Shown one piece after another: positions 9,170 to 19,272 of a stretch of DNA of 64,000 bases (positions are counted from its first letter, which is position 1; every line of letters starts with the position of its first letter). Origin of the DNA: Achromobacter denitrificans NBRC 15125 (GTDB lineage: Bacteria > Pseudomonadota > Gammaproteobacteria > Burkholderiales > Burkholderiaceae_B); assembly GCF_001571365.1 (NCBI RefSeq), contig NZ_BCTQ01000006.1:62001-126000 (forward strand). The letters are read 5' to 3'. The notes beneath the pieces are model-generated. The model made no database searches. It saw only the letters and a program-made list of their open reading frames with translations, and was not told the origin of the DNA. The position numbers were made by a program, and so were the translations under genes.

Positions 9170-9691
9170 ATGGCTAAAGTACAAGGCAAGAACGCCGCGG
9201 AAAAAGAGAACGATGACGGCCTCCGCGAAAAGATGATCGCGGTCAACCGCGTGAGCAAAGTGGTCAAGGGTGGTCGCACCATGAGCTTTGCCGCGCTGAC
9301 CGTGGTTGGCGATGGCGATGGCCGCATCGGCATGGGTAAGGGCAAGGCGCGTGAAGTGCCGGTGTCCGTTCAGAAGGCTATGGAACAAGCCCGCCGCGGC
9401 ATGTTCAAGGTCGCGCTGAAGAACGGCACGCTGCACCACACCGTGGTTGGCAAGCATGGCGCCGCTACCGTGCTGATCTCGCCCGCTGCTGAAGGTACCG
9501 GCGTTATCGCCGGCGGCCCGATGCGCGCTATTTTTGATGTGATGGGTGTGCGTAACGTGGTTGCCAAGAGCCTGGGCTCCAGCAACCCCTACAACATGGT
9601 TCGCGCCACGTTGAACGGCCTGCGCGCCTCCATGACCCCGGCTGATGTTGCTGCCAAGCGCGGCAAGTCGGTCGAAGAAATCCTGGGGTAA
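9170..9691 (+). CDS. rpsE: 30S ribosomal protein S5
   Basis: A 173-residue S5. The N-terminal double-stranded RNA-binding-like domain contains [16 protein letters not shown] and [14 protein letters not shown]; the C-terminal domain contains [16 protein letters not shown]. It acts in decoding fidelity and mRNA helicase activity at the entry channel. The stop is 3 nt before rpmD. Confidence 0.98.
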   Translation: MAKVQGKNAAEKENDDGLREKMIAVNRVSKVVKGGRTMSFAALTVVGDGDGRIGMGKGKAREVPVSVQKAMEQARRGMFKVALKNGTLHHTVVGKHGAATVLISPAAEGTGVIAGGPMRAIFDVMGVRNVVAKSLGSSNPYNMVRATLNGLRASMTPADVAAKRGKSVEEILG

Positions 9692-9694
9692 ATC

Positions 9695-9880
9695 ATGGCT
9701 CAGAAGCAGATCAAAGTGACCCTCGTGCGCTCGGTGATCGGTACCAAGCAATCGCACCGTGATACGGTTCGCGGTTTGGGCTTGGGCCGCATCAACAGCA
9801 GCCGCGTGCTGGTCGATACGCCCGAGGTGCGTGGGATGATCCGTAAGGTGGATTATCTCGTTTCCGTCTCGGAAGCCTAA
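9695..9880 (+). CDS. rpmD: 50S ribosomal protein L30
   Basis: A 61-residue L30 (starts [19 protein letters not shown], includes [20 protein letters not shown]). This is the usual short bacterial form. It is tightly placed between rpsE and rplO. Confidence 0.97.
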   Translation: MAQKQIKVTLVRSVIGTKQSHRDTVRGLGLGRINSSRVLVDTPEVRGMIRKVDYLVSVSEA

Positions 9881-9889
9881 GGAATCACC

Positions 9890-10330
9890 ATGTCGGATAT
9901 GCAACTTAATTCGCTGAAGCCCGCCGAGGGCAGCAAGCACGCCAAGCGCCGCGTCGGCCGTGGCATCGGTTCGGGTCTGGGTAAGACCGCCGGCCGTGGT
10001 CACAAGGGTCAGAAGTCGCGTTCGGGCGGTTTCCATAAGGTTGGCTTCGAAGGCGGTCAAATGCCGCTGCAGCGTCGTCTGCCCAAGCGTGGTTTCACCC
10101 CGCTCGGCCAGCACCTGTACGCCGAAGTCCGTCTGTCGGACCTGCAAGCCCTGCCCATCGACGAAGTCGACGTGCAAGTGCTGAAGGCCGCTGGCGTGAT
10201 CGGCCAGGCGGTTCGTTACGCCAAGGTCATCAAGTCGGGTGAACTCTCGCGCAAGGTTGTGCTGAAGGGCATTACCGCGACGGCCGGCGCTCGCGCCGCC
10301 ATCGAAGCCGCGGGCGGCTCGCTTGCCTGA
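9890..10330 (+). CDS. rplO: 50S ribosomal protein L15
   Basis: A 146-residue L15 with the Gly-rich N-terminal extension ([19 protein letters not shown], then [20 protein letters not shown]) and the globular C-terminal domain. It is a late assembly protein. secY follows after 14 nt. Confidence 0.98.
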   Translation: MSDMQLNSLKPAEGSKHAKRRVGRGIGSGLGKTAGRGHKGQKSRSGGFHKVGFEGGQMPLQRRLPKRGFTPLGQHLYAEVRLSDLQALPIDEVDVQVLKAAGVIGQAVRYAKVIKSGELSRKVVLKGITATAGARAAIEAAGGSLA

Positions 10331-10344
10331 TCACGAGGTGACGA

Positions 10345-11670
10345 GTGGCTAACGCGCAGGCATTGGGCAAAACCGGAGGACGGTACGGCGACCTGAAGCG
10401 CCGTCTCGTTTTCCTGGTGCTCGCCCTGGTGGTTTACCGGTTGGGTACGCACATCCCGGTACCGGGCATCAACCCGGATGCGCTGGCGGACTTGTTCCGT
10501 CAGAACCAGGGCGGGATCCTCGGCCTGTTCAACATGTTCTCGGGCGGGGCGCTCTCGCGCTTCTCGATTTTTGCCCTGGGGATCATGCCGTACATTTCGG
10601 CATCCATCATCATGCAGCTGATGTCTGTGGTGGTGCCGTCGCTGGAAGCCCTCAAGAAAGAGGGCGAGTCCGGCCGTCGGAAGATCACCCAATACACCCG
10701 CTACGGCACGGTCGTGCTGGCGCTGGTGCAGGCTGTGGGCATTTCGGTAGCGTTGGAGTCCCAGCAGGGACTGGTGATCGATCCGGGCATGCTGTTCCGC
10801 TTTACGACCGTCGTGACCCTGGTCACCGGCACCATGTTCGTCATGTGGCTGGGTGAGCAGATCACGGAACGCGGTCTGGGCAACGGGATTTCCATCCTGA
10901 TCTTCGCAGGTATCGTCGCAGGCTTGCCTGCAGCGCTGGCTGCACTGTTGGACCTGGTCCGCACCAACTCGATGTCCGTGCTGTCGGCACTGTTCATCGT
11001 GGCTCTGGTGGTGCTGGTTACCGCTTTTGTGGTGTTCGTGGAACGCGGACAGCGCAAGATCACGGTGAACTACGCCAAGCGTCAGGTCGGCAACAAGATC
11101 TACGGTGGCCAAAGCTCGCATTTGCCGCTGAAGCTGAACATGGCAGGGGTGATTCCGCCGATCTTCGCGTCGTCGATCATTCTGTTCCCGGCCACGATCA
11201 CGAGCTGGTTCTCCAGCAGCGAGAACATGCGCTGGCTTAGCGACCTGGCTGCGGCCCTGTCGCCTCGTCAACCGCTCTACATCACGCTGTACTCGGTCGC
11301 GATCATTTTCTTCTGCTTTTTCTACACGGCTCTGGTGTTCAACAGCCGCGAAACGGCGGACAACCTGAAGAAGAGTGGTGCGTTTGTTCCGGGCATCCGT
11401 CCGGGCGAACAAACGGCGCGCTACATCGACAAGATCCTGATGCGTTTGACGCTCGCAGGTGCCATCTACATCACGTTGGTGTGCCTGTTGCCGGAATTCT
11501 TGGTGATGCGCTGGAACGTTCCCTTCTACTTCGGTGGTACGTCTCTGTTGATTATTGTGGTGGTGACGATGGATTTCATGGCGCAAGTCCAGGCCTACAT
11601 GATGTCTCACCAGTACGACTCGCTGCTCAAGAAGGCTAACTTCAAGGGCTCGGGTTTGCCGATGCGGTAA
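10345..11670 (+). CDS. secY: preprotein translocase subunit SecY
   Basis: A 441-residue SecY with ten transmembrane helices, forming the protein-conducting channel of the inner membrane with SecE and SecG. Landmarks are [10 protein letters not shown] after helix 1, [18 protein letters not shown] (plug and helix 2 region), the cytosolic loop [18 protein letters not shown] that docks on ribosome and SecA, and [20 protein letters not shown]. The start is GTG at 10345 after GAGGTGAC. Its place between rplO and infA/rpmJ is the standard spc arrangement. Confidence 0.98.
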   Translation: MANAQALGKTGGRYGDLKRRLVFLVLALVVYRLGTHIPVPGINPDALADLFRQNQGGILGLFNMFSGGALSRFSIFALGIMPYISASIIMQLMSVVVPSLEALKKEGESGRRKITQYTRYGTVVLALVQAVGISVALESQQGLVIDPGMLFRFTTVVTLVTGTMFVMWLGEQITERGLGNGISILIFAGIVAGLPAALAALLDLVRTNSMSVLSALFIVALVVLVTAFVVFVERGQRKITVNYAKRQVGNKIYGGQSSHLPLKLNMAGVIPPIFASSIILFPATITSWFSSSENMRWLSDLAAALSPRQPLYITLYSVAIIFFCFFYTALVFNSRETADNLKKSGAFVPGIRPGEQTARYIDKILMRLTLAGAIYITLVCLLPEFLVMRWNVPFYFGGTSLLIIVVVTMDFMAQVQAYMMSHQYDSLLKKANFKGSGLPMR

Positions 11671-11678
11671 GCACAAGA

Positions 11679-11897
11679 ATGTCCAAGGACGACGTCATTC
11701 AGATGCAAGGTGAGGTTCTTGAGAACCTCCCGAACGCGACATTTCGCGTCAAGCTCGAAAACGGCCACGTGGTGTTGGGCCATATTTCCGGCAAGATGCG
11801 TATGCATTACATCCGGATCCTGCCGGGTGACAAGGTCACAGTGGAGCTCACGCCCTATGACCTGACGCGAGCCAGGATTGTCTTCCGCTCCAAATAA
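11679..11897 (+). CDS. infA: translation initiation factor IF-1
   Basis: A 72-residue, single OB-fold IF-1 ([51 protein letters not shown]). It binds the 30S A site during initiation. In enterobacteria infA lies elsewhere; its position between secY and rpmJ is common in other bacteria. Betaproteobacteria often carry a second copy elsewhere, which cannot be seen here. Confidence 0.97.
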   Translation: MSKDDVIQMQGEVLENLPNATFRVKLENGHVVLGHISGKMRMHYIRILPGDKVTVELTPYDLTRARIVFRSK

Positions 11898-11931
11898 GCG
11901 GAACCGGATTACGGAAAATTAGGAGTCAACC

Positions 11932-12045
11932 ATGAAAGTAATGGCATCGGTTAAGCGGATCTGCCGCAACTGCAAAGTTATCAAACGTCACGGCGTGGTG
12001 CGCGTTATCTGCACCGACCCGCGTCACAAGCAGCGTCAAGGCTAA
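11932..12045 (+). CDS. rpmJ: 50S ribosomal protein L36
   Basis: A 37-residue L36 beginning [19 protein letters not shown]. It has the zinc-binding pattern C-x2-C-x12-C-x4-H, so it is the zinc-containing form. TAGGAGTCAACC precedes the ATG. Being very short, it is easily missed by ORF searches. It is the last spc gene; rpsM follows after 43 nt. Confidence 0.97.
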
Positions 12046-12088
12046 CTCGGGTTAGCGACTACGCAACGGATTTATTCAAGGAACAGTC

Positions 12089-12454
12089 ATGGCCCGTATT
12101 GCTGGCATTAACATTCCGCCGCATCAGCACGCCGAGATCGGCCTGACCGCCATTTTTGGCATCGGTCGTACGCGCGCTCGCAAGATTTGCGAAGCGGCTA
12201 ACGTCCCGTTTGACAAAAAGGTCAAGGATCTGAGCGACGCTGAACTGGAACGCGTCCGCGAACACGTTGGTGTGTTCACGGTCGAGGGTGACCTGCGTCG
12301 TGAAGTGCAGCTCTCGATCAAGCGTTTGATCGACCTGGGAACCTACCGCGGCATGCGCCACAAGCGCGGCCTGCCCGTGCGCGGCCAGCGCACTCGCACC
12401 AACGCTCGCACCCGCAAGGGCCCGCGTCGTGCTGCTGCGTCCCTGAAGAAATAA
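12089..12454 (+). CDS. rpsM: 30S ribosomal protein S13
   Basis: A 121-residue S13 ([36 protein letters not shown]-terminal [19 protein letters not shown]). It lies in the 30S head, contacting tRNA and L5. It is the first gene of the alpha operon segment; S4 is the known feedback repressor of this operon in Escherichia coli. Confidence 0.98.
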   Translation: MARIAGINIPPHQHAEIGLTAIFGIGRTRARKICEAANVPFDKKVKDLSDAELERVREHVGVFTVEGDLRREVQLSIKRLIDLGTYRGMRHKRGLPVRGQRTRTNARTRKGPRRAAASLKK

Positions 12455-12469
12455 TCGAGGAACTGGATT

Positions 12470-12871
12470 ATGGCGAAAGCTTCCACCAGCGGCGCTTCGC
12501 GCGTGCGCAAAAAGGTCAAGAAGAACGTCTCGGACGGCATCGCGCACGTTCACGCTTCGTTCAACAACACCATCATCACCATCACCGACCGTCAGGGCAA
12601 CGCTTTGTCGTGGGCCACGTCGGGCGGTGCGGGCTTCAAGGGTTCGCGTAAGTCGACCCCGTTCGCCGCGCAGGTTGCCGCTGAAACGGCTGGCCGCGTT
12701 GCGCTGGAGTACGGCATCAAGACGCTGGAAGTGCGTATCAAGGGCCCCGGCCCCGGCCGCGAATCGTCGGTCCGCGCTCTGAACGCGCTGGGCATCAAGA
12801 TTTCGAGCATCGCCGACATCACGCCCGTTCCGCACAACGGCTGCCGTCCGCCGAAGCGTCGTCGTATCTAA
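12470..12871 (+). CDS. rpsK: 30S ribosomal protein S11
   Basis: A 133-residue S11 with [24 protein letters not shown]-like [16 protein letters not shown] and the very conserved ending [18 protein letters not shown]. It lies on the 30S platform near the E site. Confidence 0.98.
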   Translation: MAKASTSGASRVRKKVKKNVSDGIAHVHASFNNTIITITDRQGNALSWATSGGAGFKGSRKSTPFAAQVAAETAGRVALEYGIKTLEVRIKGPGPGRESSVRALNALGIKISSIADITPVPHNGCRPPKRRRI

Positions 12872-12882
12872 AGGGAATCCAC

Positions 12883-13506
12883 ATGGCACGTTATATTGGA
12901 CCCAAATGCAAGCTCTCGCGCCGCGAGGGTACTGACCTGTTCCTGAAGAGCGCCCGTCGCTCGCTGGATTCCAAGTGCAAGCTGGATTCCAAGCCTGGCC
13001 AACACGGCCGCACTTCGGGTGCTCGCACTTCCGACTACGGCCTGCAGCTGCGCGAAAAGCAAAAGCTGAAGCGCATGTACGGCGTGCTGGAAAAGCAATT
13101 CCGCAAGTACTTCGTTGAAGCCGAGCGTCGCCGTGGCAACACCGGCGAAACGCTGATCCAGCTGCTGGAATCGCGCCTGGACAACGTCGTCTACCGCATG
13201 GGCTTCGGCTCGACGCGCGCCGAAGCTCGCCAGCTGGTGAGCCACCGCGCCATCGAACTGAACGGCCACACGGCTGACATCGCTTCGATGCTGGTCAAGG
13301 CTGGCGACGTCATCTCGATCCGCGAAAAGGCCAAGAAGCAAGGCCGTATCAAGGAATCGCTCGACCTGGCCACCAGCATCGGCATCCCCCAGTGGGTGGA
13401 AGTCGATACGACCAAGTTGACCGGTACGTTCAAGTCGGCCCCCGATCGCGCTGACGTCGCTCGCGACATCAACGAATCGATGGTCGTGGAACTGTACTCG
13501 CGTTAA
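12883..13506 (+). CDS. rpsD: 30S ribosomal protein S4
   Basis: A 207-residue S4. The N-terminal part ([19 protein letters not shown]) lacks the four-Cys zinc knuckle, and an S4 RNA-binding domain follows ([31 protein letters not shown]). It is a primary 16S rRNA binder and translational regulator of alpha operons. Confidence 0.98.
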   Translation: MARYIGPKCKLSRREGTDLFLKSARRSLDSKCKLDSKPGQHGRTSGARTSDYGLQLREKQKLKRMYGVLEKQFRKYFVEAERRRGNTGETLIQLLESRLDNVVYRMGFGSTRAEARQLVSHRAIELNGHTADIASMLVKAGDVISIREKAKKQGRIKESLDLATSIGIPQWVEVDTTKLTGTFKSAPDRADVARDINESMVVELYSR

Positions 13507-13580
13507 TCAGGCCTGCCGGCGCCTCCTTCGCGGAAGCGTCGGCGAGCTGGTCTCGCGACCCGTTTGCACGTCCCGCAGCA

Positions 13581-13610
13581 GCCCGCTTTCCGCCTTTCGG
13601 TGGAGCGGGC
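13581..13610 (+). terminator. hairpin between rpsD and rpoA (attenuator or partial terminator)
   Basis: GCCCGCT pairs with AGCGGGC, and an inner CCGCC/GGTGG helix is closed by a TTTC loop; TTTGCGG follows. It lies in the 216-bp gap before rpoA. With only three T it is probably a weak terminator that tunes rpoA against the ribosomal genes. Confidence 0.45.
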
Positions 13611-13722
13611 TTTGCGGTAAGTATCGGCCGGCGTTTTTTCGCGCCGTCCTGTTTCAAGTTTCACCCTGTCCATCAGCCTTATCGGTGTAACGAGCCGAGG
13701 GTATTGAAAAGGAACACAGTAA

Positions 13723-14709
13723 ATGTCCACTCAAGGTTTCCTGAAGCCGCGCTCCATTGAAGTCGAACCGGTCGGCACGCACCATGCCAAGATCGTGATG
13801 GAGCCGTTCGAGCGTGGCTACGGTCACACGCTGGGCAACGCCCTGCGCCGCATCCTGCTGTCTTCGATGACCGGCTACGCGCCGACCGAAGTCCAGATGA
13901 CGGGCGTGGTGCATGAATACTCGACCATCCCGGGCGTTCGCGAAGATGTCGTCGACATCCTGCTGAACCTGAAGGGCGTGGTCTTCAAGCTGCACAACCG
14001 CGACGAAGTGACCCTGGTCCTGCGCAAGACCGGCGCCGGCACCGTGCTGGCCAGCGACATCGAGCTGCCGCACGACGTCGAGATCATCAACCCCGGCCAT
14101 GCCATCTGCAACCTGACGGACGCGGGCAAGCTGGAAATGCAGATCAAGGTCGAGAAGGGCCGCGGCTACGTGCCGGGCAACGTGCGCGCGCTGTCGGAAG
14201 ACCGCACCCACACCATCGGCCGCATCGTCCTGGACGCTTCGTTCAGCCCGGTCCGCCGCGTGAGCTACGCCGTTGAAAGCGCCCGTGTGGAACAGCGCAC
14301 CGACCTGGACAAGCTGGTCCTGGACATCGAAACCAACGGCGTGATCTCGCCCGAGGAAGCGGTGCGCCAGTCGGCTCGCATCCTGATGGACCAGATCTCG
14401 GTCTTCGCCGCCCTGGAAGGCGCTGGCGATTCGTACGAAGCTCCGGTCCGCGGCACGCCGCAGATCGACCCGGTGCTGCTGCGCCCGGTCGACGACCTGG
14501 AACTGACCGTGCGTTCGGCCAACTGCCTGAAGGCCGAAAACATCTACTACATCGGCGACCTGATCCAGCGTACCGAAAACGAGTTGCTCAAGACCCCGAA
14601 CCTGGGTCGCAAGTCGCTCAACGAGATCAAGGAAGTCCTGGCCGCACGCGGCCTGACGCTGGGCATGAAGCTCGAAAACTGGCCCCCCCTGGGCCTGGAG
14701 CGTCCCTAA
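13723..14709 (+). CDS. rpoA: DNA-directed RNA polymerase alpha subunit
   Basis: A 328-residue alpha subunit. The N-terminal dimerisation/assembly domain carries [19 protein letters not shown], and the C-terminal domain from about residue 250 carries [17 protein letters not shown] and [20 protein letters not shown] for UP-element and activator contacts. Full length. It sits between rpsD and rplQ as in all proteobacteria, but with unusually wide gaps on both sides (216 and 185 bp). Confidence 0.98.
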   Translation: MSTQGFLKPRSIEVEPVGTHHAKIVMEPFERGYGHTLGNALRRILLSSMTGYAPTEVQMTGVVHEYSTIPGVREDVVDILLNLKGVVFKLHNRDEVTLVLRKTGAGTVLASDIELPHDVEIINPGHAICNLTDAGKLEMQIKVEKGRGYVPGNVRALSEDRTHTIGRIVLDASFSPVRRVSYAVESARVEQRTDLDKLVLDIETNGVISPEEAVRQSARILMDQISVFAALEGAGDSYEAPVRGTPQIDPVLLRPVDDLELTVRSANCLKAENIYYIGDLIQRTENELLKTPNLGRKSLNEIKEVLAARGLTLGMKLENWPPLGLERP

Positions 14710-14894
14710 GTCTTGAGGGGGCCATCCCTGGAAAGGGGCGGCTCCCGCAGGCAGCCGGCCTTGCGCCGGCCCGTTTGCGAAATCGTCGTAAAATGCACCG
14801 TTTTCTACCGGACCGCAGCCTGATCGCAGGTTGATAGAAGAGCCGGACAACCCGATGGCGGAAACGCCGTCTTTAGATTCAAAGGAAACTTATC

Positions 14895-15290
14895 ATGCGT
14901 CACGGTAATGGCTTGCGTAAGCTCAACCGCACCAGCAGTCACCGTCTTGCCATGTTCCGCAACATGGCCGTTTCGTTGATCACCCACGAAGCCATCAAGA
15001 CCACGCTGCCGAAGGCGAAAGAATTGCGCCGCGTCATCGAACCCCTGATCACGCTGGGTAAAGAACCCACCCTCGCGAACAAGCGTCTGGCTTTTGCCCG
15101 TCTGCGCGACCGCGATGCCGTGGTGAAGCTGTTTGCCGAAATCGGCCCGCGCTACGCGGCCCGCAACGGCGGCTACACCCGCGTGCTGAAGATGGGCTTC
15201 CGTCAAGGCGACAACGCTCCCATGGCTTTCATGGAACTGGTTGATCGTCCGGAAGTCGATGAAGCCGCTGAGGACAGCGCTGCCGAGTAA
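14895..15290 (+). CDS. rplQ: 50S ribosomal protein L17
   Basis: A 131-residue L17 ([58 protein letters not shown]). It has a short acidic C-terminal tail. It is the last gene of the alpha operon, followed 21 bp later by a strong terminator. Confidence 0.98.
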   Translation: MRHGNGLRKLNRTSSHRLAMFRNMAVSLITHEAIKTTLPKAKELRRVIEPLITLGKEPTLANKRLAFARLRDRDAVVKLFAEIGPRYAARNGGYTRVLKMGFRQGDNAPMAFMELVDRPEVDEAAEDSAAE

Positions 15291-15311
15291 GTTTCGGTAG
15301 AGCGATAAGCG

Positions 15312-15345
15312 ACAAGGGCGGGTCTTCGGACCCGCCCTTGTTTTA
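15312..15345 (+). terminator. strong intrinsic terminator of the ribosomal cluster
   Basis: A perfect 13-bp stem (ACAAGGGCGGGTC with its complement) is closed by the very stable TTCG tetraloop and followed by TTTATT. It ends the spc-alpha transcription unit. Confidence 0.93.
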
Positions 15346-15386
15346 TTCCGGGCCCGGATTGGCGGGCCGGCGCGCCGCGATGCGCG

Positions 15387-15824
15387 TCAGGACGCGTGCA
15401 GTTCGCCGCGCAACTGTGCCGCCAGCGCCGCCAGCGCGTCCGGCGCGGCCTGGGGCGGCATCTTGAACGTCAGGTCCTGCTGCTCGATGTATTGGGTGGA
15501 GGTGACGTCCTGCGGATGATGCATGGGGATGACGTGCGCATGGGCATGCGCCACGTGGATGCCGGTGAAGGCGAAACCCACCCGTTCCACGCCGTACAGG
15601 CGCTTCATGTGGCGTCCCAGCTTCTGGCCCAGGTTGAGGATGTTGCCCGCCAGGTCGGCCGGCATGTCCTCGTAATAGGGGTAGTGCTGCTTCGGGATGA
15701 TCAGCGTGTGCCCGGGGCGCACCGGCTGGATATCGAGAAACGCCAGCAGGCGTTCGTCTTCGTGGATGACGTGGGCGGGGATCTCGTGCCGGGCGATGCG
15801 GCAGAACAGACAGTTATCGGACAT
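15387..15824 (-). CDS. HIT family hydrolase
   Basis: A 145-residue histidine-triad protein. The HIT signature HVAHAHAHVIPM is present (H-x-H-x-H with the middle His as nucleophile). An N-terminal CLFCRIARHEIPAHVIHED contains two Cys of a probable metal site. Family members hydrolyse nucleoside phosphoramidates or dinucleoside polyphosphates. The ATG at 15824 gives MSDNCLF. It runs divergently from cutA. Confidence 0.9.
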   Translation of the reverse strand: MSDNCLFCRIARHEIPAHVIHEDERLLAFLDIQPVRPGHTLIIPKQHYPYYEDMPADLAGNILNLGQKLGRHMKRLYGVERVGFAFTGIHVAHAHAHVIPMHHPQDVTSTQYIEQQDLTFKMPPQAAPDALAALAAQLRGELHAS

Positions 15825-15946
15825 GCGTGCCTCGGTGAAAACGGGTTGCATGGCGGCGCTTGCTGGCCCGGGCGATCCGGGCGATGGCCGCAATACCGAT
15901 AAAATACCCCGAGTTACGTCCCATACGGGTATTCCAAGGAGGCCTC

Positions 15947-16294
15947 ATGTTGCGAGATGACGACGTTGTGATGGTCATCAGCAATGCGCCCGACCTGCTT
16001 CTGGCCAAGCGGATCGCGCATGTCCTGGTCGAAGACGGCCTGGCCGCCTGCGTGAACCTTGGCGCGCCGGGCCTGTCCATCTACATGTGGAAAGGAGAAG
16101 TCGAAGGGGCCGAGGAAATCCCCATCCACATCAAGACCACCTACGCGCGCCACCAGGCCGTTGTGCAGGCCCTGGCGCAGATGCATCCCTACGACGTGCC
16201 CGAGATCATCGTGCTGCCGGTCATCGGCGGCGCCGCGCCCTACCTGGACTGGGTGCGCGAACAAACGGACGTCACGCAGAACAAGAGAGAGTGA
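15947..16294 (+). CDS. cutA: divalent-cation tolerance protein CutA
   Basis: A 115-residue CutA1, a ferredoxin-like fold that forms trimers and is linked with copper tolerance, though its biochemical role is unsettled. Seen: VVMVISNAPDLLLAKRIAH, LAACVNLGAPGLSIYMWKGE and HPYDVPEIIVLPV. The ATG at 15947 follows AAGGAGG. Its stop overlaps the dsbD start, so the two are translationally coupled. This cutA-dsbD pair is a widespread arrangement. Confidence 0.95.
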   Translation: MLRDDDVVMVISNAPDLLLAKRIAHVLVEDGLAACVNLGAPGLSIYMWKGEVEGAEEIPIHIKTTYARHQAVVQALAQMHPYDVPEIIVLPVIGGAAPYLDWVREQTDVTQNKRE

Positions 16295-18183
16295 TGTTGC
16301 AATTTGCCGGTATCGTCGGCGCGCCGGGGCGCCAGCCTCGCGCGGCCCGCGCTTTGCTCGGGCGGTGCCTCGCCCTGTTGGCGATGACGCTGCTGTTGCT
16401 GGGTTGGCAGGCCGCGGCGCGGGCCGAGGCGGAGTTCCTGGAACCCGAGAAGGCCTTCGTGTTCAGCGCGGAGATGGTGGCGCCGGACATGCTGGAGATG
16501 CGCTACCGCGTCGCGCCCGGGTATTACATGTATCGCGAGCGCTTCGGCATCACGATCAGTCCCATCGGCGCCGCGACGCTGGGCGAAGCCGTCTATCCCA
16601 AGGGCGAGGTGAAGTACGACCCCACCTTCGAGAAGGACATGGAGGTCTTCCACCAGGACGTACGCATACGCGTGCCGATCGCCGCAGGCGGACAGCCCTT
16701 CACGCTGACCCTGACCGGCCAGGGCTGCGCGGATGCCGGCCTGTGCTATCCGCCCATGGACAGCAACGTCAAGCTGACCCCGGTCGAGGGCGGCTATGCG
16801 CTGGCCGGGCCGGCGGGCGCCGCGCCTGCCGAGGCGGGGTCCGGCGGCCTGAGCGCGCTGGTCAATGCCGGCGATACCGGGCTCGCGGATGCGCTGGGCG
16901 GACTGGGCTGGGCCAAGACCGCCGGCGTGTTCCTGGTGCTGGGCCTGCTGCTGGCTTTCACGCCCTGCGTGCTGCCGATGATTCCCATCCTGTCGTCCAT
17001 CGTGGTGGGCGGTTCGGCGCAAGCCCGGCCGAGCCGCAAGCGCGGCCTGGCGCTGGCCGCGACCTACGTGCTGGGCATGTCGGTCGTGTACACCGCGCTG
17101 GGCGTGGCGGCCGGCCTGAGCGGCGCCGGCCTGGCGGCCTGGCTGCAAACCCCCTGGATCCTGAGCCTCTTCGCCGCGCTGCTGGCGGTGCTGGCGCTGG
17201 CCATGTTCGACGCGTTCACTTTCCAGATGCCGTCGGGCATCCAGGCCCGGCTGTCCGAGCGCGCCTCGCGCATTCCCGGCGGCCGCTACACCGGCGCGCT
17301 GTTGATGGGCGCCTTGTCAGCCCTCATCGTCGGGCCGTGCGTGGCCGCTCCGCTGGCCGGCGCCCTGTTGTACATCTCGCAGACCGGCGACGTGGTTCTG
17401 GGCGGATCGGCGCTGTTCGCCATGGCATGGGGCATGGGGGTGCCGCTCCTGATCGTGGGGGCATCCTCGGGGGCCCTGCTGCCGAAGGCCGGCCCGTGGA
17501 TGGACGGCGTGAAGCGTCTGTTCGGCATGCTATTGCTGGCCACGGCCTGGTGGATGCTGATTCCCGTCGTGCCGACCTGGGTGCAGATGACGGGCTGGGC
17601 GTTCCTGGCGGCGGTCTCGGCCGTGATGCTGCGCGCCTTCGATGCCTTGCCCCAGGGCGCGGGCGCCGGACGCATGTTCGGCAAGGGCCTCGGCCTGCTG
17701 CTGGCCCTGGCCGCGGCCGCGTGGCTGGTGGGCGCGGCCAGCGGGGGGCGCGACGTGTTGCAGCCCTTGTCGCACCTGGCGGCGCGTCCGGGCGCACCCG
17801 TGGCCGCGGCGGAAGCCGGCGGCGAAGTGCGCTTCATGCGTGTGCGCAACAACGCCGAACTGGACGCGGTGCTGGCGCAGAGCCGCCAGCCGGTCATGCT
17901 GGATTTCTACGCGGACTGGTGCGTGTCGTGTCGCGAGATGGAACGGTTCACCTTCACCGATCCGGGCGTCGCGCAGCGCATGGCGGGCATGGTGTTGGTG
18001 CAGGCGGACGTGACGGCGAACAATGCCGACGACCGCGCGCTGCTCAAGCGCTTCCGTCTGTTCGGCCCTCCCGGGATCATGTTCTTCGAGCCCGGGGGCA
18101 AGGAGCTGCCCGACGCGCGCGTCGTGGGCTTCCAGGACGCCAAGCGGTTCACCGAATCGCTGGACAAGGTGCTGGTGCGCTGA
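16294..18183 (+). CDS. dsbD: thiol:disulfide interchange protein DsbD (DipZ)
   Basis: A 629-residue protein that carries reducing power from cytoplasmic thioredoxin to the periplasm. In order: signal segment (about 25-45); periplasmic alpha domain with the redox pair in GQGCADAGLCYPP; membrane domain of eight helices with the two redox Cys in LAFTPCVLPMIPI and IVGPCVAAPLAG; and a C-terminal thioredoxin-like domain with YADWCVSCREME. All three cysteine pairs are intact. In Bordetella a DsbD homologue (DipZ) is required with CcsX, CcsA and CcsB for system II cytochrome c maturation, and ccsB and ccsA lie further on in this window. It starts within the cutA stop codon. Confidence 0.95.
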   Translation: MLQFAGIVGAPGRQPRAARALLGRCLALLAMTLLLLGWQAAARAEAEFLEPEKAFVFSAEMVAPDMLEMRYRVAPGYYMYRERFGITISPIGAATLGEAVYPKGEVKYDPTFEKDMEVFHQDVRIRVPIAAGGQPFTLTLTGQGCADAGLCYPPMDSNVKLTPVEGGYALAGPAGAAPAEAGSGGLSALVNAGDTGLADALGGLGWAKTAGVFLVLGLLLAFTPCVLPMIPILSSIVVGGSAQARPSRKRGLALAATYVLGMSVVYTALGVAAGLSGAGLAAWLQTPWILSLFAALLAVLALAMFDAFTFQMPSGIQARLSERASRIPGGRYTGALLMGALSALIVGPCVAAPLAGALLYISQTGDVVLGGSALFAMAWGMGVPLLIVGASSGALLPKAGPWMDGVKRLFGMLLLATAWWMLIPVVPTWVQMTGWAFLAAVSAVMLRAFDALPQGAGAGRMFGKGLGLLLALAAAAWLVGAASGGRDVLQPLSHLAARPGAPVAAAEAGGEVRFMRVRNNAELDAVLAQSRQPVMLDFYADWCVSCREMERFTFTDPGVAQRMAGMVLVQADVTANNADDRALLKRFRLFGPPGIMFFEPGGKELPDARVVGFQDAKRFTESLDKVLVR

Positions 18184-18225
18184 CGCCCGCCGGCGCGGCC
18201 GCAAGGCCGCCGTGCAAGGCCAAAC

Positions 18226-18263
18226 AGGCCGCGGCCGGGGAACTGCCCCGGTCGCGGCCTTTG
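18226..18263 (+). terminator. intrinsic terminator after dsbD
   Basis: A 15-bp GC-rich stem with one G-T wobble (arms 18226-18240 and 18246-18260) is closed by a five-base loop and followed by TTTGT. It lies just downstream of dsbD and also faces the 3' end of the IclR gene. Confidence 0.8.
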
Positions 18264-18268
18264 TCCGT

Positions 18269-19120
18269 CTAGCCCTGGCGCGTGGCGCGCGCGTCACGGT
18301 GCTGCCAGCCCAGCTCCGCGGAGATCGCGTCGGCGCAGCGCTTGACCTCGGCGATGAGCGGGCTGCTCCAGCGCGCGTCGAATACCCCCGCGGCGCCGAT
18401 GGCCGTGATGGCGAGGACGACATTGCCGTTCGAGTCGAACACCGGCGCGCTCAGCCCGTTGATGCCGGGTATCGGGTCGCCGATGGCGCGGGCGATGCCG
18501 CGCTGGCGGACTTCCCGCAAGGTCCGCTCGAACTTCTCCGACTTGCCGAGCGAGGGCACCGCGCCCAGGCGCAGGAAGTCCTCGTGCAGCAGGCTTTCGA
18601 TCTTCTTGGGCGGCAGCATGGCCGCGAAGACCTTGCCCGTGGCCGTGTTCGTCAAGGACATCACCGTGCCGGTGCGCATGTTGACGTGGATCGGGTAGTT
18701 GGATTCATGCAGGTGCACGATGACGGGGCCGAGGTTGCCCAGCACGGCGATCGCGATCGTCTGCCCCGTTTTTTCGGCGAGTTCGCGCGTGATCGGCACG
18801 GCGATCTTGATGGGATCCAGCCGGTGCAGCGCCGCCAGCCCCAACTGCAGCGCGAGCGGCCCCAGTTCGTACTCGCCGGAGTTCGGGTCCTGCCGGACCA
18901 GGCCCAGGTTGCCGTAGCTGACGAGATAGGCGTGGGCATTGGCGCTCGACATGCCGGCGGCCTTCGCCAGCGCGCCCAGGGGCAACGAAGACGAGTGGTC
19001 CAGCAGCGCGAGCAGGAGCTTGCCGCCGACCTCGATGGATTGGATGCCGCGCCTGCGCGGGGGCGGCTTGACAGGGGATTGCGCGGCATTGCGCTTGCCG
19101 TTGCTGGGAGTGGTGGCCAT
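18269..19120 (-). CDS. IclR family transcriptional regulator
   Basis: A 283-residue IclR-type regulator. A basic N-terminal tail is followed by the winged helix (residues about 25-85; SLPLGALAKAAGMSSANAHA, YGNLGLVRQDPNSGEYELG). The ligand-binding domain contains GDPIPGINGLSAPVFDSNG and VVLAITAIGAAG, the loop lining the effector pocket in this family. It is divergent from the dehydrogenase-SDR-transporter cluster and is its likely regulator. Confidence 0.92.
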   Translation of the reverse strand: MATTPSNGKRNAAQSPVKPPPRRRGIQSIEVGGKLLLALLDHSSSLPLGALAKAAGMSSANAHAYLVSYGNLGLVRQDPNSGEYELGPLALQLGLAALHRLDPIKIAVPITRELAEKTGQTIAIAVLGNLGPVIVHLHESNYPIHVNMRTGTVMSLTNTATGKVFAAMLPPKKIESLLHEDFLRLGAVPSLGKSEKFERTLREVRQRGIARAIGDPIPGINGLSAPVFDSNGNVVLAITAIGAAGVFDARWSSPLIAEVKRCADAISAELGWQHRDARATRQG

Positions 19121-19176
19121 TTTTCTTTATCGAATTGGATTGCTTATGTTAGTACTTTCGCTAATAGCAAACCATA

Positions 19177-19205
19177 TTGACACTATCAAATCGACTGTCT
19201 ACAGT
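19177..19205 (+). promoter_or_regulatory. sigma-70 promoter of the dehydrogenase-transport cluster
   Basis: A consensus TTGACA (19177-19182) and TACAGT (19200-19205) are separated by 17 bp, about 70 bp before the GTG start. Just upstream, TTAG-N8-CTAA (19149-19164) is a possible but unproven regulator half-site pair for the divergent IclR gene. Confidence 0.7.
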
Positions 19206-19272
19206 CCCAGGAACAAGAAGGCCGCCGCGATCCCCGGATCGGAGGACGGCCGCCAGTGGGTATGGAGACAAC

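Noticed and set aside
6415-10177. Two long minus-strand frames (505 and 646 residues) opposite ribosomal genes
   Set aside because: They are shadows of codon-biased ribosomal protein genes; no start signals or motifs.
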